From an uncultured Clostridia bacterium (GTDB lineage: Bacteria > Bacillota > Clostridia > Oscillospirales > Ruminococcaceae), in the NCBI GenBank assembly GCA_947363605.1, contig CANAQK010000007.1, positions 1 through 51,712 of the forward strand: DNA of 51,712 bases, read 5' to 3'. This document shows, piece after piece, positions 1 to 7,619 of the stretch. The notes beneath the pieces are model-generated. The model did no database searches. It had not been told where the DNA came from and was given only the letters and a program-made list of their open reading frames with translations. Position 1 is the first letter of the stretch. Every line of letters begins with the position of its first letter. The position numbers and the translations under genes were made by a program.

Positions 1-40
1 GCTTCTTTTCAAGTGCGTTGACTATAATCAGAAGTCTGTG

Positions 41-1216
41 TCAATAACGGCTTTTTCTCTTCTTTAAAATGAAAAGTACAAGGAGTATCACTGCTACGAT
101 CACAACCATTGCCAGTAGGAATGGCGTGCCGTTTGTTTCACCATAAGAAAGGATTTCGATCCATCCTTCCTGCATATAGGCGGTTGTTTCTGGATCCAAA
201 TGGGTAAAGGTATCGCAACGGTCCAAAATTTCCTGGGAAGGGTAAGAGATCGGGCTGTTCTTCAGTTCCTCATCCAGCAGTTCCCGCACAGAGCTCATGG
301 GTGTAGAATAACCGATAAATTCGATATTGGCTTGGGCGATATCGTCTTCCAGCATGAAGTTGATAAACCTTTCCGCCAGCTCTTTATTCTGAGAAGTAGA
401 TGGGATTACCATGGAATCTACAAAAGTGTTGGATCCCTCCTCGGGCACCACAAAGTCCAGATCCGGGTTTTCCTCAATCATCGTAATAGCGTCCCCTGCG
501 TAGTAGGGGGCCAAGGCTGCTTCCCCGTTTGGCATCTTAGAGAAAATCTGATCCATAACATAAGACTGGACTACAGATTTCTGATCCTTTAAGAGCTGGG
601 TGGCTTCATCAATACGGCTTTTTTCGGTCGTATTCTGGGAATATCCCAGCTTTTTCATTGCAATTCCATAGGCGTCACGGGGATTGTCAAACATCAGGAC
701 TTGTCCGGTATACTGCTCATCCCAAAGGACATCCCAGCTGGTGACTGGCCCGGTCACTTTGGTTTTGTTGTAGACAATCCCTACCGTTCCCCAGGTATAG
801 GGTACGGAATATTCATTGTTTGGATCAAATTCCAATCCCCGGAAGCCCTCATCAATTTTAGAATAATTGGGGATATTGTCAAAATCCAGCTTCGCCAGCA
901 TCCCTTCTTCAATCATCCGCCCGATCATGTAATCCGAGGGGATCAGGATATCATAATTAGCGGAACCGCTGGCAATTTTTGCATACATTTCTTCATTTGT
1001 GGCAAAGGTGGTATATTCAACCTTTACACCAGGATTGCGTGCTTCAAACTCTTTGATGGTGTTCAGCGAACCGTCATCGCCGTTTGATATATACTCTCCC
1101 CAGTTGTAAACGCGAAGCACCTTCTCCGAATCCTCAGCAGACACGGATTCGGGGAATAGTGCAAAACAGAAAACAGCCAGCAGGAGAACGGCTAAAATTT
1201 GGTATGATTTTTTCAT
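41..1216 (-). CDS. potD: PotD-like spermidine/putrescine-binding protein with C-terminal membrane anchor
   Basis: Extracellular solute-binding protein of a polyamine ABC importer, 391 aa. The mature N-terminus has the family pattern VYNWGEYI, and the body follows the PotD/PotF fold. Residues 1-27 form a signal peptide ending near SVSA. There is no lipobox cysteine, although Gram-positive binding proteins are usually lipoproteins. Instead residues about 367-385 form a hydrophobic helix followed by KKRKSR, so the protein is probably tethered by its C-terminus. It is last in the potA-B-C-D order, 66 bp after potC, with a good ribosome site (AAAGGAG) before the ATG at 1216. Polyamine specificity is inferred from family and operon; the exact ligand cannot be read from sequence. 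Confidence 0.93.
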   Translation of the reverse strand: MKKSYQILAVLLLAVFCFALFPESVSAEDSEKVLRVYNWGEYISNGDDGSLNTIKEFEARNPGVKVEYTTFATNEEMYAKIASGSANYDILIPSDYMIGRMIEEGMLAKLDFDNIPNYSKIDEGFRGLEFDPNNEYSVPYTWGTVGIVYNKTKVTGPVTSWDVLWDEQYTGQVLMFDNPRDAYGIAMKKLGYSQNTTEKSRIDEATQLLKDQKSVVQSYVMDQIFSKMPNGEAALAPYYAGDAITMIEENPDLDFVVPEEGSNTFVDSMVIPSTSQNKELAERFINFMLEDDIAQANIEFIGYSTPMSSVRELLDEELKNSPISYPSQEILDRCDTFTHLDPETTAYMQEGWIEILSYGETNGTPFLLAMVVIVAVILLVLFILKKRKSRY

Positions 1217-1282
1217 AAAGACACTCCTTTTCTGAAGATACCCAGGAGAAGACAGGAAATTCCAATGACAAGGCAGACACAG

Positions 1283-2107
1283 TTAAATCCTTTTAGTCCG
1301 TTTGGAGGGGGAAACATTGGTCAGCAGCAGCAAAACCAATACCACCACAAACATAATGGCAGATAATGCGTTAATCTGTGGATTGATTTTCATACGGGTC
1401 ATGGAATAAATGGTAACGGGAAGCGTTTGGAAAGAACTTCCGCTGGTAAAGTAAGTAATAATAAAATCATCCAGCGAAAAAGTGAAGGCCATCAGGCACC
1501 CAGATAAAATTCCCGGCATGATTTCCGGAATGACCACTTTAAAGAAAGCCTGTACAGGGGAACAGCCCAGGTCAATTGCGGCTTCGTACAGATGAGGGTC
1601 CATCTGGCGCAGCTTTGGCAGGACATTCAGGATAATATACGGAAGGCAGAAGGTGATATGGGAAATCAGCACAGACCACATCCCAAGCTCCAGTTTGAGC
1701 TGCACCCCGAAAATTGAAGCGGCAAGCTGGGTGATAGTATTGCAGATCAGCACCAGCAGCAGCATCGTGGAAACACCCGTGATGATTTCCGGGTTGATAA
1801 CCGGAAGGTAGGTGATATTCATCACAATGCCTTTGGCTCGTTTTTTCATCCCGCTGATCCCGATTGCAGCAATTGTGCCGATTACCGTCGCAACCAATGA
1901 AGAAATAATAGCTACAACAATGGTGTTTCGAAGCGAGGTCATAATCAGCTCATTTTGAAATAGATCACGGTACCATTTGAGCGTAAAACCGGTGAAATTC
2001 GCCCGGTTTTTGGACTGGTTAAAAGAGAAAATAATCAGCACCAGGATCGGGGCATATAAAAAGAGGAAGCAAAGGAACAGATAGATTTTTGAACCGATTT
2101 TTTTCAT
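1283..2107 (-). CDS. potC: Polyamine ABC transporter permease PotC
   Basis: Inner permease subunit of the polyamine importer, 274 aa, about six membrane helices. The binding-protein-dependent permease EAA loop is visible as EAAIDLGCSPVQAFFKVVIP, the site that docks to the ATPase PotA. The ATG at 2107 overlaps the potB stop codon in an ATGA arrangement, which indicates translational coupling. It pairs with PotB to form the transmembrane channel, and the Lys/Arg-rich C-terminus (SKRTKRI) is cytoplasmic. Confidence 0.95.
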   Translation of the reverse strand: MKKIGSKIYLFLCFLFLYAPILVLIIFSFNQSKNRANFTGFTLKWYRDLFQNELIMTSLRNTIVVAIISSLVATVIGTIAAIGISGMKKRAKGIVMNITYLPVINPEIITGVSTMLLLVLICNTITQLAASIFGVQLKLELGMWSVLISHITFCLPYIILNVLPKLRQMDPHLYEAAIDLGCSPVQAFFKVVIPEIMPGILSGCLMAFTFSLDDFIITYFTSGSSFQTLPVTIYSMTRMKINPQINALSAIMFVVVLVLLLLTNVSPSKRTKRI

Positions 2108-2919
2108 ATCAGCATTCCCTCCATCTCGTCTGAATCCTGGGAGTTGATAATCCCCATAATCAGCAGCATAATCACCATCAAAACCAAAGAGATGGCAGAA
2201 CCCAGATAAGGATTATAGGTGCCGCCAAGGAATTGCTGTTCAATCAGATCCCCGATCAGCATATTGCTGCCGCCGCCCAGCAGGCGGGAAATAATGAACG
2301 TGGAAATAGAAGGGACAAAAACCATCGTAATTCCCGAAATAATCCCCGGTACGCTCAGCGGAAGGAGTACCCGGAAAAAAACATGGAGCAGGCTTGCACC
2401 TAGATCCTGAGCCGCTTCAATGACGGACTTATCAATTTTGACCATGATGGAATAGAGAGGGAGCACCATAAAAGGCAGGTAATTATAGACCATACCCAGC
2501 ACCACGGCCCCCTGTGTATTGATCATCTGCAAAGGCTCGAAACCCAATTGGGTGAGAAGGGTATTGATAATCCCTTCATTTTCGAGCAGCGTCATCCAGG
2601 CGTAGGTGCGGAGGAGGAAGCTCATCCACATGGGAAGCATGATCAGCAAAAGCAGGTTTTTCTGGGCGCGTTCGCTGGCCCTGGAAATAATAAAAGCTAA
2701 CGGATAGCCGATCAGGAAACAGATCAGGGTCGCTATAATGGCAAGATTGATGGATTTGACATAAATATTCGAATATTTCCCGATTTTAGAGATGTTGTCG
2801 AAGGTGAACCCGCCTTCGCTGGTGGTAAAAGCAAAGACCACGATCAGAAGCATCGGGATCACCGTAAAAACAACGCTCCAAACCAGATAAGGAATGGCCG
2901 TTTTGGTAGTTCCTTTCAT
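2104..2919 (-). CDS. potB: Polyamine ABC transporter permease PotB
   Basis: Second permease subunit of the polyamine importer, 271 aa, about six membrane segments. The EAA loop reads EAAQDLGASLLHVFFRVLLP and a PMWMSFLLRTYAWM segment typical of PotB is present. The start at 2919 follows the potA stop by only 3 bp and its stop overlaps the potC start by 4 bp, so potA-potB-potC are tightly coupled. Its role is a channel half for spermidine/putrescine entry. Confidence 0.95.
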   Translation of the reverse strand: MKGTTKTAIPYLVWSVVFTVIPMLLIVVFAFTTSEGGFTFDNISKIGKYSNIYVKSINLAIIATLICFLIGYPLAFIISRASERAQKNLLLLIMLPMWMSFLLRTYAWMTLLENEGIINTLLTQLGFEPLQMINTQGAVVLGMVYNYLPFMVLPLYSIMVKIDKSVIEAAQDLGASLLHVFFRVLLPLSVPGIISGITMVFVPSISTFIISRLLGGGSNMLIGDLIEQQFLGGTYNPYLGSAISLVLMVIMLLIMGIINSQDSDEMEGMLI

Positions 2920-2922
2920 TTC

Positions 2923-4314
2923 CTACACCTCCTCGGCCAGGGGAGAGATCGTAAATTTATCGAATTGGAATTTCACCCCAATATCCGTTGCGACTTGCTC
3001 GTCCAACATGGAGTGGATCATCAGCTCTACATTGCCGCTGTAGGAATATACGATCAATTCGTTATAGGCGCCCTTGTAAATCAAGGATTCCAAATACATT
3101 TTAGCGTCGGCCTTATCCTCCGAAACCACTTCAATATCATTCGGGCTGATTGTCAGCAGTACTTCCGACTCCGCTGGGAAGCCATGGTTTTCCCGCTCAA
3201 AGGTGATATCTAAAAACTCAATCCTGTTTTCGTCCAGGACGCGCCCTTTCAGGCAGTTATTTTCCCCTTTAAACATTTTGTTCATGATGTGAATGTCATC
3301 CGGATCAAAATCCAGGCCAACCAGATCGTTGACCTTCCGTGCTTTGGTTGAGTGGATCATCCAGTCAAGCCCATTGCATTTGACGTTCATTTCGTAATGG
3401 ACGCCCTTAAAAACTACGGAGGTGACCATCCCGTTCAAGGGATTATTTCCAGGAGGAACCAATTCAATATCCTCCGGGCGGATGACGACGTCAATCGGCT
3501 GGTTCGGTTTGAACCCACTGTCTACACATTCAAAGTCCTTGCCGGAAAAATGGACCAGCCGGTCCTGCTTCATAATTCCGTCAAAGATATTGCTTTCCCC
3601 GATGAAATCAGCGACAAAAGCATTTTTTGGTTCGTTGTAAATATCCTCGGGTGTCCCAATCTGCTGGATTTCGCCGCCCTTCATGACGACAATCGTGTCT
3701 GACATGGAAAGGGCTTCTTCCTGATCGTGCGTCACATAGATGAAAGTGATGCCAAGCTGTTTCTGAATGGCTTTCAGTTCAATCTGCATTTCTTTCCGGA
3801 GTTTGAGGTCCAGCGCGCCGAGAGGTTCATCCAGCAGTAAAACCTTGGGCTGGTTGACCAATGCCCGGGCAATCGCAACGCGCTGCTGCTGCCCACCGGA
3901 AAGTTTGGTGACCCGACGATGCTCGAAGCCTTTTAAGTCCACCATTGCCAGCATTTTTTTTACGCGGTTCTTGATTTCCTGCGGCGGTACTTTGGCAATT
4001 TTGAGTCCGAAAGCAACATTGTCAAATACATTAAGATGCGGGAAAAGGGCATACCGCTGAAAAACGGTATTGACTTCACGTTTGTGCGGCGGCAGATCAT
4101 TGATTTTTTTGCCTTCAAAATAAACATCGCCTTCGTCCGGAGAAACGAACCCGGCAATGATACGCAGGGTAGTCGTTTTTCCGCAGCCCGACGGCCCAAG
4201 GAAGGTGACAAATTCTTTATCCTTTACATAAAGGCTGACATTGTCTAAGACCTTGTCCTGGTCAAAGCTTAAGGTGATGTTTTTGATTTCAAGCAATTTT
4301 TTGTTTTCGCTCAT
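2923..4314 (-). CDS. potA: Polyamine ABC transporter ATP-binding protein PotA, with a doubled C-terminal domain
   Basis: ATPase that energises the polyamine importer, 463 aa, about 90-100 aa longer than a usual PotA. Walker [10 protein letters not shown] is at 40-48, the Q-loop glutamine near 86, signature LSGGQQQR at 138-145, Walker B VLLLDEP at 158-164 and the switch histidine near 196. After the nucleotide-binding domain there is a TOBE-like region at about 275-345 (IRPEDIELV, then [12 protein letters not shown], then MIHS). A second, similar region follows at about 387-458 (ISPNDIEVV, then [12 protein letters not shown], then MIHS), so the regulatory domain looks tandemly duplicated. First gene of the operon; a sigma-A-type promoter lies about 270 bp upstream. 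Function is secure; the duplication is read by eye. Confidence 0.95.
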   Translation of the reverse strand: MSENKKLLEIKNITLSFDQDKVLDNVSLYVKDKEFVTFLGPSGCGKTTTLRIIAGFVSPDEGDVYFEGKKINDLPPHKREVNTVFQRYALFPHLNVFDNVAFGLKIAKVPPQEIKNRVKKMLAMVDLKGFEHRRVTKLSGGQQQRVAIARALVNQPKVLLLDEPLGALDLKLRKEMQIELKAIQKQLGITFIYVTHDQEEALSMSDTIVVMKGGEIQQIGTPEDIYNEPKNAFVADFIGESNIFDGIMKQDRLVHFSGKDFECVDSGFKPNQPIDVVIRPEDIELVPPGNNPLNGMVTSVVFKGVHYEMNVKCNGLDWMIHSTKARKVNDLVGLDFDPDDIHIMNKMFKGENNCLKGRVLDENRIEFLDITFERENHGFPAESEVLLTISPNDIEVVSEDKADAKMYLESLIYKGAYNELIVYSYSGNVELMIHSMLDEQVATDIGVKFQFDKFTISPLAEEV

Positions 4315-4581
4315 TACTGTATCCCCCTTTGCGGATTCAGCCGGATAACCCGGGCTGTGATACCTTTTGACATCACCGCCCGCAAAAGGCTTTTCAATCC
4401 GCCGGAAGGCCGATCACAGTGACGCATACGATATCATGGTACCGGTTTACAGGGAATCCATATTTTCCCTGCATTGCTTTGCGGCAGAACGGCCTTTGCA
4501 GGACGCAACCGGATTTCATTATGGATGGTGGAAAATTGTCCACACAAGTCATAATGTGACAGACACAATATAACAGATAAT
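4315..4581 (-). other. Long structured 5' leader of the pot operon
   Basis: About 260 nt lie between the predicted transcription start (near 4575) and the potA ATG. Read on the minus strand, the last 90 nt contain nested dyads: an outer GCGGATT/AATCCGC pair, and inside it GGGC-GTGAT/ATCAC-GCCC around a GTCAAAAGGT loop. The hairpins end just before the potA ribosome site (GGGGG). I do not recognise a known riboswitch class. A 52-codon frame begins at 4552 but lacks a ribosome site and is probably not translated. A cis-regulatory role is inference. Confidence 0.4.
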
Positions 4582-4610
4582 AGAATAGTGCCTTTTTGTT
4601 AAAAAGTCAA
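4582..4610 (-). promoter_or_regulatory. Predicted sigma-A promoter of potABCD
   Basis: On the minus strand TTGACT (4605-4610) and TATTCT (4582-4587) are separated by exactly 17 bp. Transcription would start near 4575 and run into potA. No other good promoter is seen in the gap. Confidence 0.65.
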
Positions 4611-4761
4611 GTGTTTTTGAAGAATTGATCGGAAAAAGGCGGAATTTTTTCAGAAAAAACCGCATAATTTCAAAATAATTTGAATAGAAACAAAGTTTTA
4701 TGCGATAATTCTTTATTTATCTCTGTTATTCTCTTAATTATTCATGCTATACAAATCCATT

Positions 4762-4806
4762 AAAAAGCAGCTTCCCAAACGCCAAAACGTCCAGGAAGCC
4801 GCTTTC
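4762..4806 (-). terminator. Rho-independent terminator after rex
   Basis: On the minus strand an 11-bp stem AAGCGGCTTCC / GGAAGCTGCTT (one G-T pair) is followed by a T run, about 25 bp after the rex stop. It separates rex from the pot promoter. Confidence 0.8.
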
Positions 4807-4829
4807 CAAAATATGAAATTCAATATGGG

Positions 4830-5477
4830 TTAGGATTTTTCTTTCAGGAGTTCCTTGATTTCGTAGCTCAACGTCATCAGGCTGTCGCTCATATGCACAT
4901 TTTCTACGATAATACCGCTGTGCTGATTCAGCAAGTCATAGTGGCTGAAATTCCAGAAGCCTTTGACACCCAGTGCGATCAGCCGGTCACTGATGGCCTT
5001 GGTAGCGGTTTTGGGGATACAAAGGATGGCGACCATCGGATGATTGATTTTGCAGAAGCTTTCCATTTTATCCGTATGCTCAATTGGGATATTTTTAATC
5101 CGCTGCCCAATCAGCTGCGGGTTTTCGTCAAAAATAGCCGATAGGTGAAATCCCCGGTTATCAAAGTCCATATGATTGGCTACAGCCCGGCCCAAATTGC
5201 CGGCGCCGATCAAAATGGCATCCATGCGCTGGTCCAACCCCAGGATATGGCCGATTTCCTCGTGGAGCTCCTGGATGTTATATCCGTAACCCTGCTGTCC
5301 AAACCCGCCGAAGCAGTTCAGATCCTGCCGGATCTGGGAGGCGGTCAGCCCCATCCGGGCAGAAAGCTCCCGAGAGGAGATGCGGACAATATCCGATTTC
5401 AGCAGCTCGCCTAAAAAGCGGTAATAGCGGGGCAGACGCTTAATAACTGCCCGCGAGATCGGTTTATCATGTGCCAT
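4830..5477 (-). CDS. rex: Redox-sensing transcriptional repressor Rex
   Basis: DNA-binding sensor of the NADH/NAD+ ratio, 215 aa, the usual family length. Residues 1-80 form the winged-helix domain (SSRELSARMGLTASQIRQDL, then FGGFGQQGYGYN). Residues about 85-200 form a Rossmann domain with the dinucleotide motif GAGNLG at 91-96. Rex dimers bind an 18-bp palindrome and leave DNA when NADH rises. The gene lies 82 bp downstream of icd, on the same strand, and has its own terminator. A near-consensus Rex operator is found at 9650-9667 in front of aconitase, so the citrate branch next door is a likely target. Start chosen at 5477 with GAGGT 10 nt upstream. Confidence 0.96.
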   Translation of the reverse strand: MAHDKPISRAVIKRLPRYYRFLGELLKSDIVRISSRELSARMGLTASQIRQDLNCFGGFGQQGYGYNIQELHEEIGHILGLDQRMDAILIGAGNLGRAVANHMDFDNRGFHLSAIFDENPQLIGQRIKNIPIEHTDKMESFCKINHPMVAILCIPKTATKAISDRLIALGVKGFWNFSHYDLLNQHSGIIVENVHMSDSLMTLSYEIKELLKEKS

Positions 5478-5559
5478 GAAAGAATAACCTCGCTTATTTG
5501 ATCTTTTTTATTGTCAACACATTTGAAAAACGAACAACCGTTGTTTTTGAATATTTGAA

Positions 5560-6771
5560 TCAGAGCAGCTTTTGCAGGCGGCGGTTGATTTCCAGCAGGA
5601 ATTCCTCGCTGTTGACGGTGACTTTATTTTCCAGGATGGACAGTTGGGTCAGGTCGCCGGTCATGATGCCATCCTCAATGGTTTGGATGGAAGCTTGCTC
5701 CAATTTATCTGCAAAATCCATCAATTCGGTATTGCCGTCCAATTCGCCCCGTTTCCGCAGCGCTCCGCTCCATGCAAACAGGGTAGCGATCGAATTCGTG
5801 GAGGTTTTTTCCCCTTTTAGATGGCGGTAATAATGCCGGGTAACTGTACCGTGGGCCGCCTCATATTCATAAGTACCGTCCGGAGAGACCAGCACCGAGC
5901 TCATCATTCCCAAGGAACCGAAGGCGGTAGCTACCATGTCGGACATGACGTCACCGTCATAATTCTTGCAGGCCCAGATAAACCCGCCTTCGGAGCGGAC
6001 AACCCGCGCAACTGCATCGTCGATCAGAGTATAGAAATACTCAATCCCTGCCGCTTCAAACCGTTCTTTATATTCTGTGTCAAAGACTTCTTGGAACAGA
6101 TCCTTGAAGCGGTGATCGTAGGTTTTGGAGATGGTATCCTTGGTCGCGAACCAGATGTCTTCTTTTTGGTCCAGCGCAAAATTAAAGCAGGCGCGTGCAA
6201 AGCTGCGGATGCTTTCATCCAGGTTATGCACGCCTTGGACAATCCCGCCGGAGGAGGAGAAGTCATGGATCAGCGCCCGCTTTTCTTGGCCATCCGCCCC
6301 AGTTACCACCAATTCTGCCTTGGAGCCGGGCTCTGCATAGAGCTCGGTGTTTTTGTAAATATCACCGTATGCGTGCCGCGCAATGGTGATCGGCTTTTTC
6401 CAAGTAGGGATGTAGGGGAGGATACCTTTGACTAAAATCGGCTTGCGGAATACGGTGCCGTCCAGGATGGCCCGGATGGTGCCGTTGGGGCTTTTCCACA
6501 TTTCCTTGAGGTTATATTCGGTCATTCTCTGGGCGTTTGGGGTAATCGTTGCACATTTTACCGCGACCCCGTATTTTTTCGTTGCATAGGCGGAGTCCAG
6601 TGTGACCTGGTCGTCCGTTTCGTTGCGGTGTACCAGTCCAAGATCATAGTATTCGGTTTTTAAGTCGATATAAGGAAGCAGGAGGATGTCCTTGATCATT
6701 TTCCAAAGGACACGAGTCATCTCGTCGCCGTCCATTTCGACGAGAGGGGTAGTCATTTTAATTTTATCCAT
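5560..6771 (-). CDS. icd: NADP-dependent isocitrate dehydrogenase (homodimeric type)
   Basis: Oxidative decarboxylation of isocitrate to 2-oxoglutarate, 403 aa. The N-terminus ([15 protein letters not shown]), the substrate segment [19 protein letters not shown] and the region [20 protein letters not shown] match the homodimeric, eukaryote-like NADP enzyme rather than the E. coli Icd type. Start at 6771 has GGAG 9 nt upstream. It follows aconitase and the TraX-family gene on the same strand, with a 163-bp inverted-repeat element in the 173-bp gap, so it may be read from the aconitase promoter or from sequence within the element. In fermenting Clostridia this branch mainly supplies 2-oxoglutarate for glutamate. 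Confidence 0.96.
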   Translation of the reverse strand: MDKIKMTTPLVEMDGDEMTRVLWKMIKDILLLPYIDLKTEYYDLGLVHRNETDDQVTLDSAYATKKYGVAVKCATITPNAQRMTEYNLKEMWKSPNGTIRAILDGTVFRKPILVKGILPYIPTWKKPITIARHAYGDIYKNTELYAEPGSKAELVVTGADGQEKRALIHDFSSSGGIVQGVHNLDESIRSFARACFNFALDQKEDIWFATKDTISKTYDHRFKDLFQEVFDTEYKERFEAAGIEYFYTLIDDAVARVVRSEGGFIWACKNYDGDVMSDMVATAFGSLGMMSSVLVSPDGTYEYEAAHGTVTRHYYRHLKGEKTSTNSIATLFAWSGALRKRGELDGNTELMDFADKLEQASIQTIEDGIMTGDLTQLSILENKVTVNSEEFLLEINRRLQKLL

Positions 6772-6794
6772 AAGAATTCACTCCAATCAAGATA

Positions 6795-6957
6795 AGGGCT
6801 TGTTTGAAAATAGAGAAAGTGCTGGATTTTTGTGCAGGGCGAGGCGGTTTCAAGAAGAAAACCGCAGAACAGGCTGCCGCCTGTCGAGGATTTTCGACGC
6901 CGAAATCCGCCCGATTTGGGTAAAAAGACAGTATTGGCGATTTTTCAAACAAGTCCT
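6795..6957. mobile_element. MITE-like inverted-repeat element between icd and the TraX-family gene
   Basis: About 163 bp bounded by near-perfect terminal inverted repeats: AGGGCTTGTTTGAAAAT at the left and, read inward from the right, AGGACTTGTTTGAAAAA (15 of 17 identical). It has no transposase frame; short open frames through it look like chance. The ends resemble, but are not the same as, those of the elements at 15881 and 23168. The right end runs into the 3' end of the TraX-family gene. No clear target-site duplication is visible. Confidence 0.65.
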
Positions 6958-7619
6958 AAGCCCAAAGCTAGCAGATGAAGAGGGTAGAACAGGTAGAAGC
7001 CCCATTTCATCCAGCCGCTTCCGCCGCGCTCCCCGTTATACAATGCTAAGAAAGGAAGAGCAAGGAAAAGCCCCAGATGAAAAAGATGGGTGGGAAATAC
7101 AACGAGAACGCCCAGACTCAGGATGCTGAAACCGATCGCCTGCCGCTTGTTCAGCGGAACGTCGGGCTGGCGGTTTAAGCCGAATACCAATATAAATAAG
7201 ACACCAACAAGAGGCCAGTCCCCCCAAAGGCTGAGGATACAGCAGGCTGCCGCTGCTGACAGCCGCAGGAAAGGGGAGGGGAGATGCTTCCAGCTCCATA
7301 AAGCCAGAAGCCCCGTCAAAAGGGTCCAGATCATTCCGAACTGGGCGGAAAACCAGCGTCCCGTTTGAAAAAACGAGTAGCAGGGCCAGGAAATCAAAGC
7401 AAAAATTCCTAAACGAAGTGCATATCGTTTGATATTCCGCGTATGAAAATACCCTTCTGCGATAAAGTAACACATCACCGGGGCAGTGACCCGCCCAATC
7501 AAATGGCAAATCTGCCCGGGGAGGGAAGCCGTTTCTATGAAAGCCCATGCTAGATGATCCAGTAGCATACATCCTACTGCGATCCATTTTAAGGTGCTGG
7601 CGCTGAAGCAGCGGCTCAT
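6945..7619 (-). CDS. TraX-family membrane protein, C-terminus supplied by a MITE-like element
   Basis: Polytopic membrane protein of 224 aa, about seven helices. The N-terminal pattern (STLKWIAVGCMLLDHLAWAF) and the overall length match the TraX family, named after a pilin acetylase. Chromosomal members in Firmicutes have no settled role. I start at the ATG at 7619, which overlaps the aconitase stop in an ATGA junction; a longer frame to 7712 would lie inside aconitase. The last four codons (the end of LGLGLV) and the stop lie inside the inverted-repeat element at 6795-6957, so the original C-terminus has been replaced, probably by only a few residues. Co-transcribed with aconitase. Confidence 0.8.
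   Translation of the reverse strand: MSRCFSASTLKWIAVGCMLLDHLAWAFIETASLPGQICHLIGRVTAPVMCYFIAEGYFHTRNIKRYALRLGIFALISWPCYSFFQTGRWFSAQFGMIWTLLTGLLALWSWKHLPSPFLRLSAAAACCILSLWGDWPLVGVLFILVFGLNRQPDVPLNKRQAIGFSILSLGVLVVFPTHLFHLGLFLALPFLALYNGERGGSGWMKWGFYLFYPLHLLALGLGLV

Noticed and set aside
4367-4573. Open frames on both strands in the potA leader
   Set aside because: No ribosome site, no family resemblance, and they cross the predicted RNA structure.
4596-4613. Possible Rex site in the potA promoter (TTGTTAA followed by AAAGTCAAG)
   Set aside because: Only the left half fits the Rex palindrome; the right half matches poorly, so I do not count it as an operator.
7036-7587. Long minus-strand frame inside the TraX-family gene
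   Set aside because: It is a shadow of the real frame with no ribosome site or recognisable protein.
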